From positions 1 to 64,000 of the forward strand of contig NZ_JAHESE010000005.1 of the NCBI RefSeq assembly GCF_018598175.1: a DNA stretch of 64,000 nucleotides, read 5' to 3'. The translations under genes were made by a program, and so were the position numbers. Shown here one piece after another: positions 16,988 through 26,026 of the stretch. Position 1 is the first letter of the stretch. Each line of letters starts with the position of its first letter. The stretch comes from Dawidia cretensis. Its GTDB lineage: Bacteria > Bacteroidota > Bacteroidia > Cytophagales > Cyclobacteriaceae. Under the pieces are notes generated by a model. That model searched no databases, was not told the DNA's origin, and saw only the letters and a list, made by a program, of their open reading frames with translations.

Positions 16988-19960
16988 CTAGAAGTTCGAA
17001 CGGTCGAGCTGCAGGGCGGCGCCGTGCTTCGAGTATGCGTTTTCGACCTTCTCGGCCAGCTCTTTCTCGCCGTATTGTGCCAGTACGCGTTGCAGCTCGC
17101 CGAGGATGATGACGTTTACCTGCAGGTCGCGGCCGTAGTCGCGCGTGCGGATGTAGTAGTCGGCCAGGGCGTCGGCGCGGGGCCACATGATGTTCGCAAT
17201 CTCGAGGGCTTTTGCTTTTTCGCCTACTTCGAAGAGCAGGGCGACAGCTTGCGCCGACGTGTAGTCATAGGGGATTGACGTGTCGGGCATGTGCGACAGG
17301 CTGAACAGCAATACTTCGCGGGCTTTGGCGGTTTCGCCTTTGTTGACGAGTGCCTGTGCCAGGGAGTTGAAGCTGCTGCGATGGTTGAGCACGAAATTGC
17401 GATAGTCCTGTGTATAGTATACGTTCGGATCGTCCAGGTTGCGGAACTGGAATTTCTTCAGCATATTCTCCGTGCTCACTTTGGTGTTGACCAATTCGGC
17501 CTGGTTGAACGAGTTGGGATTAAACACCGGCAGAATGCGATAAGCGTTGCCTTCCTGTACCACGTAGCGGCTCAGGTCCACATTGAATTGTGCCAGTGAC
17601 GTATTGTTGACATAGAGCGGACGCTCCCAGTTGGCGGAGGCCAGCATATCGAGCATCGCCAGGTCTTTTCTTTCCAGGGCGTTTCCTTTTACGCGCAGGT
17701 GCATTTCGGGTACCACGAGGCTGTCCATGCCTTCGGGAATGATGCCCAGGCTACGCACTTTATCAACATCCACTTTCAACACGATGTCTTTAGTAGGCAG
17801 CATATAGCGCTCGCCGCGATACTCGGGGTGCAGTAGGCTTTTATTGTTGTCGCGCAGCAGCTCCAGGTATTTCTTCAGGTCCATCTGTTTGATGCCTGCA
17901 TTGTAGTACGGAATGTACTGTGTCTTGTCGTCGCGGTAGTTTTCTACCGTAAGGGTATACGGGAACGGCTTCGATTCGTATGCGGCGCGCGTAGTCTGGT
18001 CGATGTACCAGTCGGTGTTGTAGTAGCTCAACACGATTACGCGTACGTCGGTGCGCACACCTTCCACGTCCTGTGCATACCAGAGGGGGAAGGTATCGTT
18101 ATCACCCCCGGTAAACAGCACGGCTTCCGGCGCGCAGGATTGTAAATAGTTTACCGCAGAGTCTACGGAGAAGTAGCGGTTCGCGCGGTTGTGATCATCC
18201 CAGCCTTGTTGTGCCATGAGCACGGGCGCCGAAAAGCAAACCAGCGTGGCGATGACGGCCGCGGTCTTTAGATTGCCTACTATTCTACCTAACCACTCTG
18301 CAATGGCAATGACGGCAAAGCCGATCCAGAAACAGAAAGCATAATATGAGCCTGTGTAGATATAGTCACGTTCGCGCGGCTCGGTCGGCGGCGAGTTGAG
18401 GTATACGACCAGCGCTACACCCGTGAGGATGAAGAGCAGGGCTACCACCACGAAGTTACGCGTGTTGTGTACCGATTGCCAGAACATGCCGATGAGACCG
18501 AGCACGAACGGGATCATGAAGAAGTTGTTGCGGCCGGCATTTTCGGCCAGCTCCGTCGGCAGCTTGTCAAACCAGTGCATCGGACTGAGCCAGTCGGCGC
18601 CTTGAATGTCGCTCTCGCGGCCGGCGAAGTTGAACATGAAATAACGCATGTACATGTTGCCGATCTGGTGCTCGAACATGAAACGCAGGTTGTCGGAGAA
18701 GAACTTCGGCTTTTCGCCTTCCTGCAGATTCAACTCGGAGCGGTAGATGCGTGCGTGCTCGGGGTCGCTGCTATAAATCCGTGGCAGAAAGGTTTGCTGA
18801 CCGGGGTCGTACTCGTATTCAAATTTATGGTCTTTGATCTCGTATTTGTCTTTGCCTTTCTTGTAGATGGCGGCGCCTTCTTTAATGCCGGTTACCTGGG
18901 CGGTGAAGTACGGTCCGTACAGCAACGGACGGCTACCGTATTGCTCGCGCTTGAGGTAGCTTACGAAGCTCATCACATCCGACGGATCATTTTCGTCGAT
19001 CGGCGGGTTGTCGTTCGAGCGGATCACGACCAGGGCGTACGATGCGTAGCCTACGAGAATGAAGGCTACAGCGTTGAGGAACGTGTTGAGCACGACGCGC
19101 TGCCGCTTTTGCGAGAACACGATGCCCCACACCAGTGCGGAAACCAGTATGATCGTAAAGACCAACGCGCCGGTGTTGAACGGCAGGCCGAGGGTGTTGA
19201 CAAAGAATACTTCGAAGTGGCCGGCGAACGTCGGCAATCCGGGGATGATGATCTCGTTGATAAAGAAGATGATCAGTAAGCTGATCAACATGGAGGCAAT
19301 CACACCCCACATGGTAGGTGTATACTTTTTAAAGTAATATACGAGCGCCAGTGCGGGGATCGTTACGAGGTTCAATAAGTGGACGCCGATGGAAAGGCCC
19401 ATCATATAAAAGATCAGGAGCAGCCAGCGGTTGGCCTTGGATTCGTCTTCAATGACATCCCACTTCATCATGGCCCACACCACAAAGGCGGTGAAGAATG
19501 ATGACATGGCGTACACTTCCGCTTCCACGGCTGAGAACCAGGCGGAGTCGGAGAAGGTGTAAGCCAGTGACCCCACGAGGCCGGCGCCCAGCAGCACCCA
19601 TATTTTGTCGGACGGAATCTCTTCCGAAGGGCGGATTTTCATCAGCTTGCGGCCGAACAGGGTAATGGACCAGAACAGGAACAGTACGGTAAACGCGCTG
19701 GCGAGTACACTGCTGAAGTTAATCCAGTATGCAACTTTTGTAACATCGCCCATGGCGAGGAAGGAGAACATGCGCCCGATGAGGAGGAACAACGGAGCTC
19801 CCGGAGGGTGGGGTACTTGCAGCTTGTAGGAAACGGAAATGAACTCACCGCAGTCCCAATAGCTGGCTGTTTCTTCCATGGTAAGCCAGTAGCTTATGAG
19901 CGCAATCGCGAAGACGCCCCAGCCAACGATGTTGTTGAATTTCTGAAAAGTTGAATTCAT
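16988..19960 (-). CDS. DUF2723 (TMEM260-like) membrane protein, putative glycosyltransferase
   Basis: A 990-residue protein. The N-terminal half has about 10-12 membrane segments. The C-terminal ~400 residues are soluble and end in TPR-like helices. The start of the DUF2723 domain is unmistakable: YWDCGEFISVSYKLQVPHPPGAPLF, with the acidic residues in the first loop expected of a GT-C enzyme. The human relative TMEM260 is a protein O-mannosyltransferase. In Bacteroidota the family is widespread and may glycosylate exported proteins or act on lipid-linked sugar, but that is inference. It has its own terminator and borders the glycan gene region. The next upstream gene on the same strand starts 686 nt away. 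Confidence 0.85.
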   Translation of the reverse strand: MNSTFQKFNNIVGWGVFAIALISYWLTMEETASYWDCGEFISVSYKLQVPHPPGAPLFLLIGRMFSFLAMGDVTKVAYWINFSSVLASAFTVLFLFWSITLFGRKLMKIRPSEEIPSDKIWVLLGAGLVGSLAYTFSDSAWFSAVEAEVYAMSSFFTAFVVWAMMKWDVIEDESKANRWLLLIFYMMGLSIGVHLLNLVTIPALALVYYFKKYTPTMWGVIASMLISLLIIFFINEIIIPGLPTFAGHFEVFFVNTLGLPFNTGALVFTIILVSALVWGIVFSQKRQRVVLNTFLNAVAFILVGYASYALVVIRSNDNPPIDENDPSDVMSFVSYLKREQYGSRPLLYGPYFTAQVTGIKEGAAIYKKGKDKYEIKDHKFEYEYDPGQQTFLPRIYSSDPEHARIYRSELNLQEGEKPKFFSDNLRFMFEHQIGNMYMRYFMFNFAGRESDIQGADWLSPMHWFDKLPTELAENAGRNNFFMIPFVLGLIGMFWQSVHNTRNFVVVALLFILTGVALVVYLNSPPTEPRERDYIYTGSYYAFCFWIGFAVIAIAEWLGRIVGNLKTAAVIATLVCFSAPVLMAQQGWDDHNRANRYFSVDSAVNYLQSCAPEAVLFTGGDNDTFPLWYAQDVEGVRTDVRVIVLSYYNTDWYIDQTTRAAYESKPFPYTLTVENYRDDKTQYIPYYNAGIKQMDLKKYLELLRDNNKSLLHPEYRGERYMLPTKDIVLKVDVDKVRSLGIIPEGMDSLVVPEMHLRVKGNALERKDLAMLDMLASANWERPLYVNNTSLAQFNVDLSRYVVQEGNAYRILPVFNPNSFNQAELVNTKVSTENMLKKFQFRNLDDPNVYYTQDYRNFVLNHRSSFNSLAQALVNKGETAKAREVLLFSLSHMPDTSIPYDYTSAQAVALLFEVGEKAKALEIANIMWPRADALADYYIRTRDYGRDLQVNVIILGELQRVLAQYGEKELAEKVENAYSKHGAALQLDRSNF

Positions 19961-20022
19961 GAGGTTTTAAAGACTTAGGGGGCGAAAATAAGTAAATAAT
20001 GCCTAAAAACGGTGCTCCGGGG

Positions 20023-20646
20023 TTATTTGTAGACGATCACATAAAACACCAGCCAGAGTAGGAAAATAAGCACATAGGAGCACAAAACGATGGTCCAGAC
20101 GTAGCGCCGGTCTTTTTGCGCATAGTGGTGGATGCCGGCCACCAGGGCGAAGCAATACGCGACCTCAAATACATTGAGGGCGCGCAGGGGGTAGGCCCAG
20201 CGTTTGTCAAGGGTGTTGTAATCAAAAAAATGCATGAGGGATAGCGGGTAGAACCCGCGTATGTCGTTATAAGTAGGGTCGGTCTCGATGACCATGAACC
20301 AGGCGATTTTCAGAACCTCGGGAAGGAGGAAGATAAATTCGGCGCCGATGACAACCCCGAAGCACTGGCTGTAGGTGACGCGGTAGCCAAACATGAAACA
20401 TCCCACCCAGATGACAAAGGTGATGACGACGAATTTCCAGGCGTAGACAAAGGGGATGGAAAAGTATTTAACGGCGTTGATGATCTGCAGGATGCCGCCC
20501 TGGGGGCGATCTTGCAGGAATTCGAACGCGGCGGTCTCGTTTTCAATAAATGCAATTTTGATGTATAACAACAACAGGGAGGCCATACATAACAGGATAA
20601 AAAGCAGCTTTTTGTCGGCAGCAAAGAAAGATTTAGTTTCGTGCAT
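20023..20646 (-). CDS. Integral membrane protein, unknown function
   Basis: A 207-residue protein with about five membrane segments (starting near residues 14-32, then 55-85, 90-115, 160-180 and 185-205). No family is recognised. The start MHETKSFFAADKKLLF at 20646 is chosen because residues upstream of it in the longer frame are Arg/Thr-rich and overlap the start of the divergent gene. Even so, its ATG shares two bases with the ATG of the divergent gene. It lies 62 nt before the DUF2723 gene on the same strand and may be co-transcribed with it. Confidence 0.6.
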   Translation of the reverse strand: MHETKSFFAADKKLLFILLCMASLLLLYIKIAFIENETAAFEFLQDRPQGGILQIINAVKYFSIPFVYAWKFVVITFVIWVGCFMFGYRVTYSQCFGVVIGAEFIFLLPEVLKIAWFMVIETDPTYNDIRGFYPLSLMHFFDYNTLDKRWAYPLRALNVFEVAYCFALVAGIHHYAQKDRRYVWTIVLCSYVLIFLLWLVFYVIVYK

Positions 20647-21853
20647 GGAGTGTTCTGTATTCAAGATTTTCCTTCTCGTGGTGGTTCTCCTGCTGGTTGC
20701 CGACATCCGGAGCCAGGCGCAGCCCAGTACCCGAAAAGATACGACCATCATTTTGCTTTCCAATGTGGGGGTCCAGCTGGAGTGTACTCAGGCGTTGAAC
20801 GATCTGTATAATTTTAAGTTTCCCGAGGCGGAGTTCCAGTTTCAATACCTGCGGGCCCGCTACCGGTGGCACCCGCTGCCGTATTTCCTGATGGGACTGA
20901 TCGAGTGGTGGAAGATCATGCCGAACACCAAGGACACATCGCACGACGAGAAGTTCCTGGCGTATATGGACTCGACCATCGAGGTGGGCGAGAAGCTGTA
21001 TGACGATTACCCGGCCTACAAAACGGAAGCAGCCTTCTTTCTGGCAGCGGCGTACGGTTTCAAAGGCCGCTTGTATTCGGATGAAGAACGTAAGAATTGG
21101 CGCAAGGCGGCCTCGGCCGGGAAAAGCGCACTGAACTATCTCGAGGAAGGCAAGGAGCAAGAAAACCTGAGCCCTGAGTTACTCTTTGGCGATGCGTTGT
21201 ATAATTACTTTTCGGTGTGGGTACCCGAGAATTATCCCGCGTTGCGGCCCGTGCTTTGGTTCTTCCGGAAGGGCGACAAGGCCCTGGGGCTGAAGCAGCT
21301 GAAAGAGGTGTCGTACAACGCCTTTTATACACGCACGGAGGCGATGGTCTGGTTGATGCGTATTTTGAACAGCTACGAGAAAGACCAGCAGCAAGCCTTT
21401 CAAATCAGTGAATACCTTTTTCAAACCTATCCGGACAATCCTTATTTTCATCGGTATTATGCACGAATGTTGTATTCGCTGGGTCGGTATGTGGAAGCAG
21501 AGCCGGTTTGTAAGAACATCCTGGCGAAGATCGACAGTGGCCAGGTGGGCTACGAAGCCACCAGCGGCCGGTATGCGTCGTTCTTCCTGGGGCAAATCTA
21601 CGAGGCGCGGCGTAAGCTGGACGACGCCAAGAAGCAGTATGAGCTATGCATGAAGTTTGCCGAGCAGATCGGCGCAACGGAATCGGGTTATTACCTCTAC
21701 TCCATGATTGCCCTGGGCGAGATTGCTGAAAAACAAGGACGCAAGGCGGAAGCTAAGACCTGGTTTAAGGCGGTGCAGAAGAAAGCGGGGCGCAAGGACG
21801 AGGCTTACAAAGATGCCAAGTGGAAGCTAAAACGATTGGAGAAAGGCGACTAA
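20645..21853 (+). CDS. Secreted TPR-repeat protein
   Basis: A 402-residue protein with a signal peptide (hydrophobic residues 6-20, then DIRSQAQ) and then helical repeats: AEFQFQYLRARYRWHPLPYFLMG, AAFFLAAAYGFKGRLYSDE, YFHRYYARMLYSLGRYVEAEPVCKNIL and ALGEIAEKQGRKAEAKTWFKAVQ. These are tetratricopeptide-like, so it is probably a periplasmic scaffold or assembly factor. The ATG at 20645 is used because the signal peptide starts there; a longer frame upstream is antisense to the divergent membrane-protein gene. It is followed 23 nt later by a membrane protein on the same strand. Confidence 0.75.
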   Translation: MECSVFKIFLLVVVLLLVADIRSQAQPSTRKDTTIILLSNVGVQLECTQALNDLYNFKFPEAEFQFQYLRARYRWHPLPYFLMGLIEWWKIMPNTKDTSHDEKFLAYMDSTIEVGEKLYDDYPAYKTEAAFFLAAAYGFKGRLYSDEERKNWRKAASAGKSALNYLEEGKEQENLSPELLFGDALYNYFSVWVPENYPALRPVLWFFRKGDKALGLKQLKEVSYNAFYTRTEAMVWLMRILNSYEKDQQQAFQISEYLFQTYPDNPYFHRYYARMLYSLGRYVEAEPVCKNILAKIDSGQVGYEATSGRYASFFLGQIYEARRKLDDAKKQYELCMKFAEQIGATESGYYLYSMIALGEIAEKQGRKAEAKTWFKAVQKKAGRKDEAYKDAKWKLKRLEKGD

Positions 21854-21876
21854 TGAATCCCACTAAAAAACAATAA

Positions 21877-23205
21877 GTGGAGCTCAGGGATCTTATCGTG
21901 ACACCGTTTGTGATCGTGCTGGTGTATGTCGGCGCGTATCTGGTTTACTCCCGGGTAACGGATGATTGGACGCGTCGCTATTTTTTTCCGGCGCTGACTG
22001 CGAAGATCGTGGGGGCGCTAGCGCTCGGGTTTGTATACCAATTTTATTACAACGGCGGGGATACCTATAATTTTCATACACACGGCAGCCGGCACATTTG
22101 GAGGGCCTTTATGGACAACCCGGAGACGGGATTCAAATTGTTGTTTTCAAATGGAAAAATGCACAGCGATGTGTACGAGTACGCGAGCCGTATTGCTTTT
22201 TTTCGGGATGCTCAATCGTTCGTTGTCATCCGCATTGCCGCGGTGTTTGACCTGATCACATTTTCATCGTATTCGGCCACGGCGGTATTATTCTCGGTTG
22301 TGAGCTTTATTGGTTTATGGATGCTCTTCCGTTCATTTTACGAGCTTGCCCCCGAGCAACATAAATGGACCGCGCTGGCAACGCTGTTTATTCCCTCGGT
22401 TGTTTTTTGGGGGTCGGGGCTGCTCAAGGACACCATTACGCTGGCGGGCCTGGGCGTTGCAACATTTTGCATAAAACGCATTTTTCTGGACAGACAATTC
22501 AGCGTATCGCGGTTGATCGCGCTGATTGTATCCTTATACTTTATTTTTCTGATCAAGAAGTATATTCTTTTATGTTACCTGCCGGCCGTTATAGTATGGG
22601 TATATGCCGTCAATCTGACATATGTACGCTCGGCGATGCTGAAAATGCTAATGTTTCCGGTCGTTACCATGCTCGTGGCAACACTGGGGTACTATGCAGT
22701 AGCACAGGTGGGGAAGGATGATCCGCGGTATGCGCTCGAGAAGCTGGGCAGCACGGCAAAGCTTACGGCGTATGATATCGCGTATCAAACGGGCCGCGAT
22801 GCCGGTAGTACCTATTCGCTGGGGGAGCTCGACGGCTCTTTCGGCGGCATGATGAAGCTCGCTCCGCAGGCGGTGAACGTATCGCTCTTCCGCCCGTACC
22901 TCTGGGAGGTTCGTAATCCGTTGATGCTGATGTCGGCACTGGAGTCGACGGCATTGTTGGTATTAACACTCTATGTACTGGTGGCGCGACGGCGGATGAT
23001 CACGCGTTCGCTGGCAAACCCGCACGTAATTTTTTGCCTGGTATTCAGCATTACCTTTGCCTTTGCCGTCGGCGTGTCGTCGTTCAACTTCGGCACCCTA
23101 AGTCGGTATAAGATTCCGTTGCTGCCATTTTATACCCTGACGTTAATTCAGTTGTATTTTGTGAACAGACCTAGTACGGTCGATGCATTGGAGCGTACGG
23201 AGTAG
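21877..23205 (+). CDS. Multi-spanning membrane protein, possibly GT-C or polymerase-like
   Basis: A 442-residue protein with about 11 membrane segments. A large loop contains FYYNGGDTYNFHTHGSRH after the second or third segment, which is acidic and aromatic, as in GT-C glycosyltransferases and O-antigen-type enzymes. The GTG at 21877 is used because an in-frame TAA lies directly upstream. No assigned family. Its 3' end overlaps the convergent glycosyltransferase gene by 58 bp. Its place beside glycan genes suggests sugar transfer or polymerisation. Confidence 0.65.
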   Translation: MELRDLIVTPFVIVLVYVGAYLVYSRVTDDWTRRYFFPALTAKIVGALALGFVYQFYYNGGDTYNFHTHGSRHIWRAFMDNPETGFKLLFSNGKMHSDVYEYASRIAFFRDAQSFVVIRIAAVFDLITFSSYSATAVLFSVVSFIGLWMLFRSFYELAPEQHKWTALATLFIPSVVFWGSGLLKDTITLAGLGVATFCIKRIFLDRQFSVSRLIALIVSLYFIFLIKKYILLCYLPAVIVWVYAVNLTYVRSAMLKMLMFPVVTMLVATLGYYAVAQVGKDDPRYALEKLGSTAKLTAYDIAYQTGRDAGSTYSLGELDGSFGGMMKLAPQAVNVSLFRPYLWEVRNPLMLMSALESTALLVLTLYVLVARRRMITRSLANPHVIFCLVFSITFAFAVGVSSFNFGTLSRYKIPLLPFYTLTLIQLYFVNRPSTVDALERTE

Positions 23206-24236
23206 GCACGGAGGATCTTTTCCCGGCCTTTTTCGCCCATGCGGCGTCGCTGGTCTTTGTGTTTGATCAACACTTCCAGTGCGTCTAGCCATTCCGATGG
23301 CGTACTGCATAAGAATCCATTTTCCCCCGGGTCAACGATTTCCGTATTGACACCCACCGGCGCGATGACGGCGGGTATCTCCAGTGCCATGTACTGCAGG
23401 GCTTTGAAGCCGCACTTACCTTTGGCCCAGATGTCATCGGTCAACGGCATAATGCCAATGTCGATCTGTAATAGGTCTTGCGCCTCCTGCTCTTTGCGCC
23501 AGGGCACGAAGCGAAAGTGTTTGAGCGCCAGCGTGGGGGCTTTGTCGGCAATGACGACAAACTCGATGCTGTTACCGTGCCGTGCTTCCAATGTTTGAAG
23601 CACCGGGACAATGTCGTCGAGATATTTGAGTGTAGAGTGCGAGCCCGTCCAGCCGATGGTGGTGACAGTCCGGGCAGGTTGCTGTGGATAGAGCGCCGGA
23701 TTGTGAAGGTGGTCAGTGTCGATAGTGGTCGGGTTGATCACGACATGTGGCGTAAACTGCCGGGCGTAGTCGGCTAAGTAAGCATTGCCGCAACTAACCT
23801 TATAGCTCCACCGGCAAATGGCGGCCACCTTGCTGTGCCATTTTATACGTGCCGCGATGCTGTTGGCATCAGACGTATTGGGAAGCCAGATGGCGTCGTC
23901 GAAATCATAGATGATTTTTTTGCGCAATACCCTGGCAATGAACCACTCCAATACCGGCGGACCGACGGGCATCGTTTCGCGGTGGATGAAGACCATGTCG
24001 TACGAGAGTATGAGGACCGGTGCGAACATTCTGCGCAGCATGCCGCGCACAAAGCCCATGACCTTCTGAACAGCGTGGCCTTTTTTGTACAGGATTCTCC
24101 ATGCCTGGAGATCCCAAAAGGATTGGTATCGATAGGTGATACCGGTTGTTGTCAGTAAGGGGAAATACTGTTCAAAGCGAAAGCGCTGGGAGGGCGATTC
24201 TTTTACCGGGTACGGTATGAGTAAAAATAATTTCAT
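23148..24236 (-). CDS. GT4-family glycosyltransferase
   Basis: A 362-residue GT-B enzyme, probably cytosolic at the membrane. The N-terminus MKLFLLIPYPVKESPSQRFRFEQY and KKIIYDFDDAIWL belong to the acceptor-side domain. IGWTGSHSTLKYL and the C-terminal KCGFKALQYMALEIPAVIAPVGVNTEIV (the E-x7-E-like nucleotide-sugar region) mark the donor domain. The substrate is unknown. It is the only minus-strand gene within the glycan block, transcribed away from the GT2 gene at 24304. It overlaps the membrane protein gene at 21877 tail to tail by 58 bp. Confidence 0.85.
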   Translation of the reverse strand: MKLFLLIPYPVKESPSQRFRFEQYFPLLTTTGITYRYQSFWDLQAWRILYKKGHAVQKVMGFVRGMLRRMFAPVLILSYDMVFIHRETMPVGPPVLEWFIARVLRKKIIYDFDDAIWLPNTSDANSIAARIKWHSKVAAICRWSYKVSCGNAYLADYARQFTPHVVINPTTIDTDHLHNPALYPQQPARTVTTIGWTGSHSTLKYLDDIVPVLQTLEARHGNSIEFVVIADKAPTLALKHFRFVPWRKEQEAQDLLQIDIGIMPLTDDIWAKGKCGFKALQYMALEIPAVIAPVGVNTEIVDPGENGFLCSTPSEWLDALEVLIKHKDQRRRMGEKGREKILRAYSVRSNASTVLGLFTKYN

Positions 24237-24303
24237 TGTAAATTCACCTAAAAATCGGGAATTAGAGAGAATTTAGCGCCCTTCTATCACAGGAACTTTC
24301 CGA

Positions 24304-25251
24304 ATGACCCCGCAGATATCCTTCATTATTCCGCTGTACAACGAGGCACTGGTGTTTCAAAAGCTCATTCAACGGATCGATGCGTTGGCGGAACGTGTGG
24401 AGCAGACACTGGAAGTGATCCTCATTGACGACGGTAGTGGGGATGAGACGCCTTACCTGATGCGGCAGGTGGCCCTGAACAATCCACGGTATCATTGCAT
24501 TTTTCTTTCGCGCAACTTCGGTCACCAATATGCGCTCAGCGCAGGTCTGCGGTATGCACGGGCGACGGAAGCTGTCATGATCCTGGATGGTGACCTGCAA
24601 GACCCACCGGAGTTGTTTTTCGAATTCTATCAATGTTACCTCGAAGGTTTTGACGTCATTTATGGCGTGCGGAAAAAGCGGAAGGAAGGAGCGTTTAAGA
24701 GAATGAGCTATTTTTTGTTCTATCGCTTGCTCCAGCGTATTTCCAACACACCGGTATTTCTGGATTCGGGTGACTTTTCGATGATCAGCAGACGGGTGAC
24801 CAATATCATCAACAGCATGCCCGAGGACAACCGCTTCCTGCGGGGACTGCGCAGTTGGATAGGCTTCAACCAGAAGGGTGTTCCGTATGACCGGGATGCG
24901 CGGGCGGGCGGGGAGCCCAAATACACACTGGCGCGGTTGATGAAGCTGGCCTATGAAGGCATATTTAATTTCAGCGTTTTTCCCATTAAGTTTCTGACCT
25001 TCTCCGGCGCGTGTTGCCTGATTCTTGCCGTGGGCTACTTTGTTATTACCCTCGTGCGCAAACTGGTGTGGGGTGATGTGCCGGTGGGATTCACGGCGCT
25101 GCTGTTTATGGTCATCTTATTCGGTGGCATCCAGCTTGTCTCGATCGGTATCATCGGCGAGTACGTGTCGCGGACGTTTTTGCAGGTAAAGAACAGGCCA
25201 TTGTTTATTGTCAAAGAGCGAATTACAGAAGGACAAATTATTCATGACTAG
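24304..25251 (+). CDS. Polyprenyl-phosphate glycosyltransferase (GT2, GtrB/DPM-like)
   Basis: A 315-residue GT2 enzyme. The N-terminal GT-A domain shows IPLYNEALVFQKLIQRID, VILIDDGSGDET and the metal-binding MILDGDLQDPPEL. Two membrane segments at about 232-255 and 268-292 follow, which is the layout of enzymes that put a sugar on undecaprenyl phosphate for later use outside the cytoplasm (GtrB, ArnC, DPMS). It is the first plus-strand gene of this run; the methyltransferase start overlaps its stop by 8 nt. The lipid-linked sugar could feed the GT-C-like membrane proteins nearby. Confidence 0.88.
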   Translation: MTPQISFIIPLYNEALVFQKLIQRIDALAERVEQTLEVILIDDGSGDETPYLMRQVALNNPRYHCIFLSRNFGHQYALSAGLRYARATEAVMILDGDLQDPPELFFEFYQCYLEGFDVIYGVRKKRKEGAFKRMSYFLFYRLLQRISNTPVFLDSGDFSMISRRVTNIINSMPEDNRFLRGLRSWIGFNQKGVPYDRDARAGGEPKYTLARLMKLAYEGIFNFSVFPIKFLTFSGACCLILAVGYFVITLVRKLVWGDVPVGFTALLFMVILFGGIQLVSIGIIGEYVSRTFLQVKNRPLFIVKERITEGQIIHD

Positions 25252-26026
25252 AGAAGTGATCATGTTATCACCGGCGGCCCCGGTGAGTATGGCAGACGAG
25301 TGGTACGCGATTGCCTCGCCCGACCATTTTTGGATGGAGTGGCGCTTTCGTGCGATTGTGCATCAGCTGCACAAGGCCGGTACGTTGACACCGGGAACTG
25401 GTGGTCGTTTTCTCGAGATCGGTTGTGGGCATGGTGCCTTCATTCAACAGCTCGAGCGCGATCCCGCCTTCATTACCGATGGCTGTGATCTGAACCTGTA
25501 TGCCTTGCAACAGATCCCTCCCGTGAAAGGCAACATTTACGTATACGATATATATAAGCAAGAGGCGGAGATGCTGGGCAAGTATGTCGGTGTATTTCTG
25601 CTGGATGTGATCGAGCATATCGATGATGACCGCAGCTTTTTAACGGCGGCGCATGACCACGTGCAACCCGGGGGCCTGGTGGTCGTGAATGTCCCGGCCT
25701 TGCAGACACTGTTCAGTAAGTATGATACGGCGGCGGGTCACAAGCGGCGGTACACACGGCAAAGCCTGCGCGCCGCGTTGGAGGCCAGTGGCCTGGAGCC
25801 GCTGCATGTTGGCTATTGGGGATTATCGCTGATACCCATCGCTCTTTTGCGCAAGCTATACCTGGCGTTTGTGCCACCAGAGAAAGTCATCGAACGCGGA
25901 TTTAAACCACCTGCCCCGATAGTGAACACATTGTTCAAAATCTGGATGAAGCTGGAGATGGCAATCTTCAAAGCGCCCCCACTCGGTACGTCTGTATTGG
26001 CGGTTGCCCGAAAGCGAGCAAAATGA
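25244..26026 (+). CDS. Class I SAM-dependent methyltransferase
   Basis: A 260-residue methyltransferase with motif I FLEIGCGHGAFI, motif II DGCDLNLYALQ, GVFLLDVIEHIDDD, and the post-motif LVVVNVPALQTLFSKYD, typical of ubiE/methyltransf_23-like enzymes acting on small molecules or lipid-linked sugars. The ATG at 25244 overlaps the upstream GT2 by 8 nt; a TTG 12 codons upstream is less likely. The stop overlaps the next gene (ATGA). The substrate is unknown, but the gene order suggests a glycan or glycolipid precursor. Confidence 0.83.
   Translation: MTREVIMLSPAAPVSMADEWYAIASPDHFWMEWRFRAIVHQLHKAGTLTPGTGGRFLEIGCGHGAFIQQLERDPAFITDGCDLNLYALQQIPPVKGNIYVYDIYKQEAEMLGKYVGVFLLDVIEHIDDDRSFLTAAHDHVQPGGLVVVNVPALQTLFSKYDTAAGHKRRYTRQSLRAALEASGLEPLHVGYWGLSLIPIALLRKLYLAFVPPEKVIERGFKPPAPIVNTLFKIWMKLEMAIFKAPPLGTSVLAVARKRAK

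Noticed and set aside
20456-20644. N-terminal extension of the TPR protein by 63 codons
   Set aside because: The extension is antisense to the membrane protein gene and would bury the signal peptide that starts at 20645.
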